Below are positions 1-8,900 of a stretch of DNA of 64,000 nt, in pieces. A program made the position numbers and the translations under genes. The DNA lies in assembly GCF_001593605.1 (NCBI RefSeq), contig NZ_CP012836.1, positions 2,980,501-3,044,500 of the forward strand, given 5' to 3'. Each line of letters opens with the position of its first letter. Position 1 is the first letter of the stretch. This DNA comes from Algoriphagus sanaruensis (lineage in GTDB: Bacteria > Bacteroidota > Bacteroidia > Cytophagales > Cyclobacteriaceae). A model generated the notes under the pieces. The model did not search any database. It was not told where the DNA came from and saw only the letters and a program-made list of their open reading frames with translations.

Positions 1-168
1 TGATGGCAGGGATTTTTTTTGCTCCAGCCCCATCTAAAATCAAGAAAATCAAACCCTTGATCAGAGACTTTTTTTCGGAATCTTAAACTTTTGGCTATTT
101 TGACCACCAAGAAGAGGAATGATTCACCCCTATTACTCCCTGCTTCACCTCCCTTTAAACCCAAAATC

Positions 169-1533
169 ATGAAGAAAAGAACCTTTCTAAAAACCTCAGC
201 CTTAGCCCTTGGCGGGACAATCTTGTCCCCATACTTGGGTTGCTCTCCCCGCAAACCTGAAGAAAGTCTCACCCCGGAAACCCTAAAAAACTGGGCTGAA
301 AACTTCGAGTTCAGTACCCAATCGGTGTATTACCCCAGCACGGTGGAAGAAGTACAGACCTTGGTGAAAGAATTGGATTCCTTGCGGGTCCTCGGCTCTC
401 GCCACTCGTTTAATCGAATTGCAGATAGCGCCGATCACTTGATTTCTTTTGATCAGATGAATCGAATCATCGGGCTTGATCGCGAAAAAATGCAGGTGAC
501 CGTTGAAGGGGGGATCAAATATGGAACCCTGTCCAAGTATCTGCATGAGCAGGGTTTCGCCCTTCACAACTTGGCCTCCTTACCGCATATTTCAGTAGCG
601 GGAACCATTGCAACAGCTACTCATGGCTCGGGAGTAGAAAATGGGAACTTATCCACCAGTGTCGCAGGGATCGAATTTGTCAATGCCCAAGGTGAGCTTA
701 TTTCATGGACCAAGGAAGATCCAAACTTTCCCGCAGCCGTGGTGGGATTAGGAGCTTTTGGACCTGTGACCCAAGTGACTTTGGATATTGTTCCAACCTT
801 TGAAGTTGCTCAGGTGGTCTATTTAGACCTCCCTTTCGAATCCTTGAAGGAAAATTTCACTGAAATCATGAGCGCAGGATACAGCGTCAGTTTGTTTATC
901 GATTGGAAAAAAGACAGCGTCACGGAGGTTTGGGTTAAGAAAAAAATCGAGTCTGGCGCAACCCCTGAATTTCCGGAAGATTTTTACGGAGCAAAGTTAT
1001 CCACCGTCAAAATGCATCCTGTTCCTGATTTGGATCCTGAGAGCTGTTCCGAACAACTTGGAGTTCCGGGTCCTTGGTATGAGCGACTCCCGCATTTCAA
1101 AATGGAATTTCAGCCCAGTGCAGGAAAGGAACTGCAGTCCGAATACTTTGTGCCGATGGAGCAAGGACTAGAGGCCATCATGGCTGTAGCTGAAATGTCC
1201 GAGCAAATCCATCCCTATCTATTTATTTCTGAAATCCGAAGTATCAAGGCGGATTCTCTTTGGATGAGTACTTGCTTCGAGCGGGATTCGATCGCCATTC
1301 ATACCACTTGGAAACAGGAAATTCCAGTTGTAATGGATCTCCTACCCCAAATGGAAGCCAAACTGGATCCCTTTCAACCCAGACCCCATTGGGCAAAATT
1401 ATTTACCATCTCAAAGGAAAAATTGGCTGCGCGCTATCCAAAAATGGAGGATTTCAAACAGCTTTTGCTGCAGCATGATCCCCAAGGGAAATTCAGAAAT
1501 GGATTTATCAACCAACATCTTTTTGGAGCATAA
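169..1533 (+). CDS. Exported FAD-linked alditol (xylitol)-oxidase-like protein
   Basis: 454-residue flavoprotein of the vanillyl-alcohol-oxidase superfamily. In characterised relatives (AldO) the enzyme oxidises sugar alcohols with O2, giving the aldose and H2O2. The FAD-binding half spans about residues 50-210. GSRHSFN (76-82) contains H79, which aligns with the His that binds FAD covalently in AldO, and THGSG is at 151-155. The C-terminal substrate half carries SEIR (354-357) and RPHW (405-408), both typical of alditol oxidases. The ATG at 169 is chosen over an in-frame upstream ATG at 91 because it begins MKKRTFLKTSALALGG, a Tat-like leader (KR variant of the twin-Arg motif) ending near a Cys at 25. 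That suggests periplasmic export of the folded holoenzyme, possibly as a lipoprotein. Family is sure; substrate is inferred. Confidence 0.85.
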   Translation: MKKRTFLKTSALALGGTILSPYLGCSPRKPEESLTPETLKNWAENFEFSTQSVYYPSTVEEVQTLVKELDSLRVLGSRHSFNRIADSADHLISFDQMNRIIGLDREKMQVTVEGGIKYGTLSKYLHEQGFALHNLASLPHISVAGTIATATHGSGVENGNLSTSVAGIEFVNAQGELISWTKEDPNFPAAVVGLGAFGPVTQVTLDIVPTFEVAQVVYLDLPFESLKENFTEIMSAGYSVSLFIDWKKDSVTEVWVKKKIESGATPEFPEDFYGAKLSTVKMHPVPDLDPESCSEQLGVPGPWYERLPHFKMEFQPSAGKELQSEYFVPMEQGLEAIMAVAEMSEQIHPYLFISEIRSIKADSLWMSTCFERDSIAIHTTWKQEIPVVMDLLPQMEAKLDPFQPRPHWAKLFTISKEKLAARYPKMEDFKQLLLQHDPQGKFRNGFINQHLFGA

Positions 1534-1643
1534 ACCATTCCCGGAGTGAGTCATTTACCTAACTGATAGAACTTGAGAAAACACCTTTCAGGATTTGAAA
1601 ACCTAACAGGTATATACCTATCGGAGAATTATAGAAAAAAGAA

Positions 1644-1664
1644 AAGGGAGGTTTAGCCTCCCTT
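1644..1664. terminator. Bidirectional hairpin between convergent genes
   Basis: An 8-bp perfect stem (AAGGGAGG / CCTCCCTT) with a 5-nt loop, with A-rich sequence on the left and T-rich sequence on the right. It lies between the converging oxidase and ammonium transporter genes and could stop transcription in both directions. Confidence 0.75.
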
Positions 1665-1709
1665 CTCGTTTTATTTCATTTTCTAAATTTGATCCGATCT
1701 GGATTTGAA

Positions 1710-3038
1710 TCAGACTGATTCTCCATGCTGTGACATATCCAAGCCAATTTCTTCATATTCCGGTCTTACTCTCAGCGTCACAAATTTATTCAACAAGAAG
1801 AGGATCACGAAAGACATCACAAAAGAGAAAATTGCCACCCCAACCAAGACGACCATATGGGAGGCGAAAATTCCCCAACCCCCATAAAGGAGACTTGCTC
1901 CCGGTTTATTCGCAAAAATCGCGGTTAAAATCATTCCCATAATCCCTCCGATTCCGTGGCAAGCGAATACGTCCAAGGTATCATCAATCTTTCGAAGAAA
2001 CTTCGCATTCATCATGATGTTGGATACAATTGCTCCAAAGAAGCCGAAAATAAAGCTTTGCGGAATCGTAATAAATCCAGCAGCAGGTGTGATTACCACC
2101 AAGCCCACGACTGCACCGATGCAAGCTTGCAAAGCGGAGATTTTTCTTCCTTGAATTCGATCAAATAACACCCAAGTCATCATCGCAGTGGCTGAACTGA
2201 TCGTGGTCGTAGCAAAGGCCATAGCGGCTGTTCCGTTTGCACCAAAAGAAGAACCCGCATTAAAACCAAACCAACCAAACCAAAGCATCCCAGTTCCCAA
2301 AAGCACATAGGTAATATTGGATGGATCATGGTGTGGATTCTTTCGCTTTCCGATAAACAACGCTCCGGCAAGGGAAGCCAAACCTGCGCTGATATGAACT
2401 ACCGTACCTCCCGCAAAGTCAACCACTCCAAAATACGCACCGATCAGTCCTTGAGGATGCCATACCATATGGCAAAGTGGTGCATAGACCAAAACAGTAA
2501 ATATTCCGATAAAGAATAAATAACCGATAAAGCGAACTCGCTCCGCAAATGATCCGGTAATGATTGCTGGAGTAATGACCGCAAATTTCATCTGAAACAA
2601 AGCAAATAATACAAATGGAATAGTTGCTCCCAAGGCTTTATTGGGAAGAGCTCCCACTTGATCAAAAAACATAAACTGAAAGGGATTTCCGATTAATCCG
2701 TTATGTGTGCCATTGATTGTGATTCCAATCGGATCACCAAAAGCCAAGCTAAATCCTACCACTACCCAAAGCATGGTCACCACGCCTAGCGAAATAAAAC
2801 TTTGAAGCATGGTAGAAATAAGGTTCTTCTTTCCAACCATCCCTCCATAAAACAAAGAAAGTCCCGGTGTCATCAACAACACCAAGCAGGAAGCTGTCAG
2901 CAACCAGGCAATATCTGCAAACACCAAATCTGACTCGGTTCCGAAATTTTCTACAACTGGTTCGGCAACTGGCCAAAACAAACTAATAATAGGCGCCGCA
3001 ATGGTGATTAAAAACGCCAATTTCCATTTTGCTTTCAT
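1710..3038 (-). CDS. amt: Ammonium transporter, Amt/MEP family
   Basis: 442-residue inner-membrane channel for NH4+/NH3. About 11 transmembrane helices follow an N-terminal hydrophobic segment (residues 7-25) that may be a cleaved signal, as in E. coli AmtB. The twin pore histidines are visible as H215 in VVHISAG and H361 in CHGIGG. The Amt signature region DFAGGTVVH is at 208-215, and the C-terminal tail (RVRPEYEEIGLDMSQHG) has the conserved cytosolic form. Most Amt proteins are gated by a PII protein, but no glnB/glnK gene lies beside this one. It is transcribed alone, between two hairpins. Confidence 0.96.
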   Translation of the reverse strand: MKAKWKLAFLITIAAPIISLFWPVAEPVVENFGTESDLVFADIAWLLTASCLVLLMTPGLSLFYGGMVGKKNLISTMLQSFISLGVVTMLWVVVGFSLAFGDPIGITINGTHNGLIGNPFQFMFFDQVGALPNKALGATIPFVLFALFQMKFAVITPAIITGSFAERVRFIGYLFFIGIFTVLVYAPLCHMVWHPQGLIGAYFGVVDFAGGTVVHISAGLASLAGALFIGKRKNPHHDPSNITYVLLGTGMLWFGWFGFNAGSSFGANGTAAMAFATTTISSATAMMTWVLFDRIQGRKISALQACIGAVVGLVVITPAAGFITIPQSFIFGFFGAIVSNIMMNAKFLRKIDDTLDVFACHGIGGIMGMILTAIFANKPGASLLYGGWGIFASHMVVLVGVAIFSFVMSFVILFLLNKFVTLRVRPEYEEIGLDMSQHGESV

Positions 3039-3058
3039 GACTTTATTTTTTGACGCGG

Positions 3059-3092
3059 CAAGTATACAGGCTTTTGTTGCAAAATTTTCAAG
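3059..3092 (-). promoter_or_regulatory. Possible amt promoter
   Basis: Read on the minus strand: CTTG, 22 bases, then TATACTTG, one mismatch in each box from the Bacteroidota primary-sigma consensus (TTTG and TAnnTTTG). It ends about 20 bases before the amt start codon. The fit is imperfect, so this is tentative. Confidence 0.3.
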
Positions 3093-3213
3093 ACTTGGAT
3101 TAAAAAATTTTGATTTGGTTAAAAAAAGAAGCTGAATGTTAAAAATTCAGTCAAAAAAAGACTGAAATCGGGTTGAGAAAATCCAACTTAATTAAAAAAA
3201 CTGCTTCAAACAC

Positions 3214-3242
3214 AAAATCCCCTCTCAAGGAGAAGGGATTTT
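3214..3242 (-). terminator. Hairpin downstream of the acylase gene
   Basis: Inverted repeat with AAAATCCC/GGGATTTT arms and an imperfect TCTC/GGAGA core. It lies about 160 bases downstream of the acylase stop on the minus strand. It is a probable rho-independent terminator, but unusually distant from the gene. Confidence 0.5.
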
Positions 3243-3401
3243 ATGCATTTAGTAAACCAAAATTTAACCTGAACGAGGTGTAAAAAACTAAGTCACCTAC
3301 GTGATCAATCAGGGCTAACTAAATTATAAATAATTAGTCATTCTGAAAATTATTCCTAGATCAATTAGAAAACTTAATCAGGTCATCTTTTATTTAATAA
3401 T

Positions 3402-5570
3402 TCAATTGACTCCCGGATGATAGGTTTTCTGAGCTCTTTTTAAGACATCTTCCTTGTAAAAAGCAACGTCTTTGAAATTTGCATCGGCATAGCGTTGCGC
3501 TTGGTCGAAGAAATGAGGTGAATTTGGATCAGAGCTTTGTCCTCCTGCGAGGATGGTTTTTGCTTTTACTTTTTCACCAAATTCCACCACTGCCACAAAG
3601 CTGTTTCCACGATACCCATACAATCGTTTGGTAGATTCAGTTGCTCTAGCTCCATAAGCAGCCAAAGCGCCCCAATTTCCAGATGCCAATCCCACAGGAA
3701 TATAGGCTTGTTCATCATCAAACCCTGCATCAATTGCTCCACTCAATCTCTGGAAGCGATTGATCTCTCCCCATGGCGTATTCCAAGTCCCAAAATCCGT
3801 ATTCATCTGATCCAAAGTTGCCTCAAAAACCTCCTGAATCTCAGTCGGATTTGGTTTTTTCGCATTGGGCATCTCATTGATAAATCGGTTCATAGATCGA
3901 AATTTCCGCTGGTAATTTTCTCCGTAGAAATGAGCCAAAGACATGGCCACTGACTCTTTGGAAGTTTTCAAATCCCATTGTTTCAATATTTCTAGGGCTT
4001 GATTGACTTTCCCCTCTCCAGTTGAGGAAGTGTAGGCAGATAGTAATTCTGGAAGTAAGAACTGAAAGGCAGGTAAATGCGGATCATAGGCCAAAGTCAA
4101 AAAGCTATCTAGGCTTAATTTCCCATCTAGCTCAGAAAGGACTTTGACAGCGTGAACACCCCGGAAATTTTCTGCATCAGGAGCCATGTAAAATGGATAG
4201 TTTTCGGCCTTGGGACTAAACTCCCCTGCAGCAGTAAACGGCGTGGAATTGCAATTTTGAATCCATCCAGTTCCGGGATTGAGGATTACAATACTCTCAT
4301 CCACAGTATGAAGCCCCTGCCAATCAGTAGCAGGATTAGATCCATCCACAGGCTTAGAAAAGTCAAATTCAGGATTTCGTTTGGGGATAAAGTTGCCATG
4401 GAAATAGCCGATATTCCCCTCTGCATCTGCAAAAACGGTATTGTTGGAAGAATTGGTCCGGATATTCATCATCTCCTTAAACTCCCCAAAATTGGCCAGC
4501 TTGGTTCGGGAATAACTTTGGATAAGTGCATTTACAGGGTCCCAATTGATTTTGGTAGCAACCCATCCATTCTCATTTTTATGGGTAATTGGACCATGGT
4601 GAGTTCGATAAATGGTAAAGGGCTTTGATTTTATACTTCCATCTTCTGCCTTATAGCTCAGTTTGATTTCCTGCGTTTTCACCTCACGCTTTTCTCCTCC
4701 ATAATTGTAGAGCATCATCCCATCCTCTTCCAAGATTTCCTCTTCAAATTCATCGATAAAATCCACGAAGGTCGAGGTATGAATCCAACCTGTTTTCTCA
4801 TTAAATCCTTGATAAACAAAAAATTGCCCCCAAGTCACTGCGCCGTACACATTGAGTCCTTCTTCGCTCACGACATGAACTTCCGGTCTGAAATAGAAGG
4901 AAGTATGCGGGTTAATCAGCAACATGGCATTGCCGGATTCAGAAAGTGAAGGCGCAATCGCGATCCCATTGGAGCCTTTCGGCTCTTCAAGGATTTGATC
5001 CATAGTATCCTTGGCATCGATCAAGGCAAGCGCAGAATCCTGTTCGTAAAATGCCTGCAAGGCCTGAGTAGAAATCCGCTCAATATCTCCCCCGATAGAT
5101 CCTTCAAAGAAAAACATAGGCATCCAAGGTTCATACTTGGTGATTACCTGAGGAGTCACTTCTGGATGGGTATGCAAATAATAGTTGACTCCATCTGCAA
5201 ATGCAACGCAGAGTTTTTTCAACCAATCCGGAGCCTTTTCATAGGCAGCTTTGGCCTCCTCTTCGGTCATGTACAAATTCGCTCGGAGGTCCGAATAGAT
5301 AGCATCCTCCCCTTCGAGCTCTGCTAAGCGACCAATCGCCCAAATGTAATTGCGCTCTACCCGACGAAAGTCATCTTCGCATTGGGCATAGAGCAAACCA
5401 AAAACCGCATCTGCATCGGTCTTTCCATAAATATGAGGAACTCCAAAGTCGTCACGGATAATTTCAACTGCTTGAGCTTGAGTTTCCCAACGGGCGAGTT
5501 CTTCATTTTGAGGGGCCTCACAAGCCCAAAAACCAATAAGGGCTACGGCAGCCCAGATTCTCTTTAGCAT
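3402..5570 (-). CDS. Penicillin acylase family protein (Ntn-hydrolase), probable lipoprotein
   Basis: 722-residue member of the penicillin G/AHL acylase (S45) family, whose precursors self-cleave so that a Ser at the new N-terminus becomes the nucleophile. The signal sequence ends at Cys17 (FWAC), so it may be lipid-anchored, although the lipobox is weak. The family start motif VEIIRDDFGVPHIYGK is at 35-50. The probable autocatalytic site is GSN at 199-201, making Ser200 the nucleophile; the following NPHT is typical of the beta subunit. The substrate could be an amide such as an acyl-homoserine lactone or a beta-lactam side chain, and cannot be told from sequence. It is monocistronic, with its neighbours in separate units. 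Confidence 0.88.
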   Translation of the reverse strand: MLKRIWAAVALIGFWACEAPQNEELARWETQAQAVEIIRDDFGVPHIYGKTDADAVFGLLYAQCEDDFRRVERNYIWAIGRLAELEGEDAIYSDLRANLYMTEEEAKAAYEKAPDWLKKLCVAFADGVNYYLHTHPEVTPQVITKYEPWMPMFFFEGSIGGDIERISTQALQAFYEQDSALALIDAKDTMDQILEEPKGSNGIAIAPSLSESGNAMLLINPHTSFYFRPEVHVVSEEGLNVYGAVTWGQFFVYQGFNEKTGWIHTSTFVDFIDEFEEEILEEDGMMLYNYGGEKREVKTQEIKLSYKAEDGSIKSKPFTIYRTHHGPITHKNENGWVATKINWDPVNALIQSYSRTKLANFGEFKEMMNIRTNSSNNTVFADAEGNIGYFHGNFIPKRNPEFDFSKPVDGSNPATDWQGLHTVDESIVILNPGTGWIQNCNSTPFTAAGEFSPKAENYPFYMAPDAENFRGVHAVKVLSELDGKLSLDSFLTLAYDPHLPAFQFLLPELLSAYTSSTGEGKVNQALEILKQWDLKTSKESVAMSLAHFYGENYQRKFRSMNRFINEMPNAKKPNPTEIQEVFEATLDQMNTDFGTWNTPWGEINRFQRLSGAIDAGFDDEQAYIPVGLASGNWGALAAYGARATESTKRLYGYRGNSFVAVVEFGEKVKAKTILAGGQSSDPNSPHFFDQAQRYADANFKDVAFYKEDVLKRAQKTYHPGVN

Positions 5571-5635
5571 AACATTTGGGTAAGGGTGTAAATACGAAAG
5601 TAAGGGAATTTTCCAGTTTCAATTGGGCGGAATTT

Positions 5636-6523
5636 TTAGCAGTGTTCTTGATACAGATTAGCGGAATATTTTGATTTCAGAAGGTCGATCACCTCTGATG
5701 GCACCTGCTTTTGGAGATCGTATGCTCTGGCCAATTCTTCAATTTGATTTACAGCACTTGCTCCAATGACTAGACTGGCAACCGCGCTTTGTTCCAAACC
5801 GAATCTTAGTAAAACTGCCAAGGGATCGAAACCCAAGTTTTGAATCCAATTTTTTACTCCTTGAACTTCAAGCTGAGAATAACCCAAATAAGCATCAGCA
5901 GGCTTATTTAAAAGTATACCCTTTGCCAATGCCCCACGAACCACGACTCGAGTAGAATGTTCTTTCAAAAATGGAAAGACAAATTCCTCAGCTCGGCGAT
6001 CCAATGGCGAATATTGAAGCATCAATGTTGCCGGAGGATAGTCGGTCACCACCTTGCGGATTACGTTGGGACGAATCGAAGAAATTCCAAAATGCTTAAT
6101 TTTTCCCTGTGATTTTAAAATTTCCATCGTTTCAAAAACTTCATCCCAAGGGTCTTCAATAGTCCCTCCATGCAGCTGATAGAGGTCAATCACCTCGATA
6201 TTCAACCTCCTCAAACTTTCCTCCACGGCTTTCAGCAAATAGTCCTTGCGAGGATTCCAAGACCAAGATTTTTCGTCGGATTGCCACTCATTTCCACCTT
6301 TGGTTGCAATCGTGACTTTATTTCTGAGGCTTGGTAAAATTTTTCCAACAAGCCCCTCATTCCAACCCATTTGATAGAGATCGGCAGTGTCCCAATAGGT
6401 CATCCCTGCTTCTATTGCAGCATGTAAAATGGACAAGGCAGACTTCTCTTCTTTTGGCAAAGACATACACCCCAAACCTATCCGACTGAGCTCCAATGAG
6501 TTTTGAATTTTGATTTGATCCAT
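5636..6523 (-). CDS. Aldo/keto reductase
   Basis: 295-residue (beta/alpha)8 NADPH-dependent oxidoreductase. The catalytic tetrad of the AKR superfamily can be assigned as D45 (WDTADLY), Y50, K75 (IATKGG) and H118 (YQLHGG). The N-terminal IGLGCMSLP and the C-terminal segment around VIGASAVNQIEE, which binds the cofactor phosphate in relatives, are intact. The length is typical of bacterial AKRs of the YdhF/Tas kind. It is divergent from pfkA with only about 125 bases between the two start codons. The substrate is unknown. Confidence 0.92.
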   Translation of the reverse strand: MDQIKIQNSLELSRIGLGCMSLPKEEKSALSILHAAIEAGMTYWDTADLYQMGWNEGLVGKILPSLRNKVTIATKGGNEWQSDEKSWSWNPRKDYLLKAVEESLRRLNIEVIDLYQLHGGTIEDPWDEVFETMEILKSQGKIKHFGISSIRPNVIRKVVTDYPPATLMLQYSPLDRRAEEFVFPFLKEHSTRVVVRGALAKGILLNKPADAYLGYSQLEVQGVKNWIQNLGFDPLAVLLRFGLEQSAVASLVIGASAVNQIEELARAYDLQKQVPSEVIDLLKSKYSANLYQEHC

Positions 6524-6649
6524 TGCCTGCAGTTTTATTTATGGCTTTTTTACTAAAAAAAGAATGGAAAACTTCTTGGCTTAATTTTAAAAACAAAGGG
6601 GGGAAATCCTATCAGAATGGCTATTTTTGGGGCGCTTAAACCTAAACCA

Positions 6650-7624
6650 ATGAAAAAAATTGCTGTTTTCACTTCGGGTGGAGACTCTCCAGGAATGAAC
6701 GCTTGCATTCGGGCTGCAGTCCGAACTGGAATATATAAGGGACTTGACGTTTTTGGAATTTACAGAGGCTATGAAGGAATGATCGAAGGAGACATCAAGC
6801 GCCTTCATTCTCATTCTGTGAGTAATATTATTCAGCGAGGCGGAACCGTGTTGAAGTCCGCACGATCTATGGAGTTTAAAACTCCAGAAGGAAGAAAAAA
6901 GGCATTCGAAAATCTCAGCGCACATGGAATCGAGGGCCTCGTAGCTATCGGTGGTGACGGCACCTTTACCGGAGCCAAGGTTTTTTATGAGGAATTTGGA
7001 ATACCTACAGTAGGCTGCCCTGGCACCATTGATAATGATATCTACGGAACAGATTATACCATTGGCTTTGATACGGCGGTAAATACCGCATTGGAAGCTA
7101 TTGACAAAATCAGAGATACAGCCGCCGCACACGATCGGATTTTCTTTATTGAAGTAATGGGAAGAGATGCAGGATTTATTGCAGTCGAATCAGGTATCGG
7201 TGGAGGTGCAGAATTTGTGATGGTTCCAGAAACGCAAACCGATTTGGATGCCGTAGTCAAATCCCTCAAAAAACTCCGAAAAACGAAAACCTCCAGTATT
7301 ATCGTAGTGGCTGAAGGGGATGATTTGGGAAGTGCCGATGTAATCATGAAATTGGTCAAGGAGAAAATCCAAGATCCAAGCAAGGAATTTAAAGTAACTA
7401 CCTTAGGTCATATTCAGCGTGGCGGAAATCCTACTGCTCGAGACCGTGTTTTGGGAAGCCGATGTGGAATGGCTGCTGTAGAAGGATTACTTTCCGGCAA
7501 AACCAACTGCATGGCGGGAATCATGAATGAGCAGGTAGTCTACACTCCTTTTGCTGACTGCATTGGTCTACCGAAACCACTAAATCCTGACCATTTAGCG
7601 TTAATCGATATTTTAAGTATTTGA
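6650..7624 (+). CDS. pfkA: ATP-dependent 6-phosphofructokinase
   Basis: 324 residues, the usual length for bacterial PfkA. It phosphorylates fructose 6-phosphate to the 1,6-bisphosphate, the committed step of glycolysis. The ATP site is seen in TSGGDSPGMN (8-17) and GGDGT (101-105). Gly at 104 and the PGTIDND motif (124-130) indicate ATP rather than pyrophosphate as donor. D128 is the expected catalytic base, and MGRDAG is at 170-175. The ATG at 6650 is preferred to an in-frame ATG at 6617 because the family begins MKKIAVFTSGGD. The next gene starts one base after the stop. Confidence 0.97.
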   Translation: MKKIAVFTSGGDSPGMNACIRAAVRTGIYKGLDVFGIYRGYEGMIEGDIKRLHSHSVSNIIQRGGTVLKSARSMEFKTPEGRKKAFENLSAHGIEGLVAIGGDGTFTGAKVFYEEFGIPTVGCPGTIDNDIYGTDYTIGFDTAVNTALEAIDKIRDTAAAHDRIFFIEVMGRDAGFIAVESGIGGGAEFVMVPETQTDLDAVVKSLKKLRKTKTSSIIVVAEGDDLGSADVIMKLVKEKIQDPSKEFKVTTLGHIQRGGNPTARDRVLGSRCGMAAVEGLLSGKTNCMAGIMNEQVVYTPFADCIGLPKPLNPDHLALIDILSI

Positions 7625-7625
7625 T

Positions 7626-7961
7626 ATGGGATACATTCCGTTGTTTCTTACCGTGGGAGGTGCTTGCCTGTTATTTTTTATGACAGTCAGCAATACCCTC
7701 AAAAGAAAACTACAGGCTCAGGCAGCGCTTTGGGAAAAATTGGCGACCCTCAATCCTGAGTTGTCCAATAGCCTCGGCTCCTCCCCCAACTTGGATACGA
7801 TGATTCAGGATTGGAAAAAATCAGAATCGACAACTGCCTTTACTGAAGAAAGCTTAAAGGTGATTCGAGAACTCAAAATCAACCGAATCCAATACAATGA
7901 ATTGATCAAAAAAGCCCCTTACAACTGGGTGGCCGCATTTGGTGGATTCAAGGCTATTTGA
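7626..7961 (+). CDS. Small membrane protein of unknown function
   Basis: 111 residues, not recognised. One N-terminal transmembrane helix (about residues 4-22) is followed by a charged, helical cytosolic part. It begins one base after the pfkA stop, so it is almost surely co-transcribed with pfkA. Its last 43 bases overlap the 3' end of the convergent miaA gene. No catalytic motif is visible. Confidence 0.7.
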   Translation: MGYIPLFLTVGGACLLFFMTVSNTLKRKLQAQAALWEKLATLNPELSNSLGSSPNLDTMIQDWKKSESTTAFTEESLKVIRELKINRIQYNELIKKAPYNWVAAFGGFKAI

Positions 7962-8857
7962 GCTGAAATAAAATCAATGATCTGGTTGAATTGATCCGGG
8001 TGAAACCATTGGATTTCAGGATCTTTTCTAAACCAGGTCATTTGTCTTTTTGCGTAGCGTCTTGAGTTGCGTTTCAATAGTCGGATAGCCTCTACCCGAT
8101 CATACACTCCCTCCATAAAATCAAAAATCTCGGTATACCCAACTGTCTGCAAAGCGTTCAGATTTCGGTATGGAAAAAGCGATTCTGCTTCCTCAAATAA
8201 TCCCTTTTCGATCATTTGATCCATTCGATCATCAATTCGCTGATAGAGTTCTTCCCGATCTCGATCCAGTCCAATTTTGATCGAAACAAACGGTCTTTCA
8301 ACTTTCTTTTTTTGGCGAAAATTACTGTAGGGCTGCTGAGTACCTAAGCAGACTTCTAGTGCACGCATGAGACGTTGGGGATTTTGTCGATCTACCTGGT
8401 CAAAATAGATCGGATCATGAATCGAAACCTGATTTTGAAGCCATTCTAAGCCATTTTGTTGATATAGACGAATTACTTCTTCCCGGATTTCCGGGGAAAT
8501 ATCTGGTATGGAATCCATGCCTTGGGTAATAATATCCGCATACATTCCCGATCCTCCAGTCAATAGCACCATGTTTGACTTTTGATATAGCTTATCCAGA
8601 ATGGCTAAGACATCCGATTCATACTGCTTGACATCATACTCCTCAAAAATAGAATGGGAATCAATCAAATGATGAGGCACTTGATCGAGCTCTTCGTGGC
8701 TTGGTTTAGCCGTCCCCAAATTCATCTCTCTGTAAAACTGTCTACTATCGCAGGAGATAATTTCTGAATTGAATTTTTTAGCTAGTTTTAAGCACAATTC
8801 GGTTTTACCAACTGCAGTTGGACCGACTATTACCAGCAAGTACTTCTGATTCCTCAA
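7919..8857 (-). CDS. miaA: tRNA dimethylallyltransferase
   Basis: 312 residues. It transfers the dimethylallyl group to N6 of A37 in tRNAs that read UNN codons. The P-loop GPTAVGKTEL is at 12-21, followed by SCDSRQ and the MNLGTAKP motif of IPP transferases. The C-terminal region has the conserved RRYAKRQMTWFRKD. The start is TTG at 8857-8855, with an in-frame TAA immediately upstream; no ATG is available before the P-loop, so the rare start is forced. The gene end overlaps the convergent small membrane protein gene by 43 bases. Confidence 0.95.
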   Translation of the reverse strand: MRNQKYLLVIVGPTAVGKTELCLKLAKKFNSEIISCDSRQFYREMNLGTAKPSHEELDQVPHHLIDSHSIFEEYDVKQYESDVLAILDKLYQKSNMVLLTGGSGMYADIITQGMDSIPDISPEIREEVIRLYQQNGLEWLQNQVSIHDPIYFDQVDRQNPQRLMRALEVCLGTQQPYSNFRQKKKVERPFVSIKIGLDRDREELYQRIDDRMDQMIEKGLFEEAESLFPYRNLNALQTVGYTEIFDFMEGVYDRVEAIRLLKRNSRRYAKRQMTWFRKDPEIQWFHPDQFNQIIDFISAQIALNPPNAATQL

Positions 8858-8900
8858 ATTAGTTTAGGTTTATCCCCGCTCGAAAGTCCAAATTTAAGCC

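Larger units (their letters stand above)
3039..3401. other. 363-base intergenic region upstream of amt
   Basis: Very A+T-rich non-coding stretch between two minus-strand genes. It holds the candidate amt promoter, a perfect 7-bp hairpin TTCAGTC-N7-GACTGAA at 3146-3166, and a stronger hairpin at 3214-3242 that fits a terminator for the acylase gene. The part nearest the acylase (about 3245-3401) shows nothing I recognise: no RNA gene, no ORF with coding character and no repeat. Confidence 0.6.

Noticed and set aside
3537-4628. Long plus-strand open frames (138 and 158 codons) opposite the acylase gene
   Set aside because: They lie fully within a well-supported minus-strand gene and translate to low-complexity, Ser/Cys/Ile-rich text without motifs.
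6587-7132. 181-codon minus-strand open frame opposite pfkA
   Set aside because: It is fully antisense to the well-supported pfkA gene and has no domain character.
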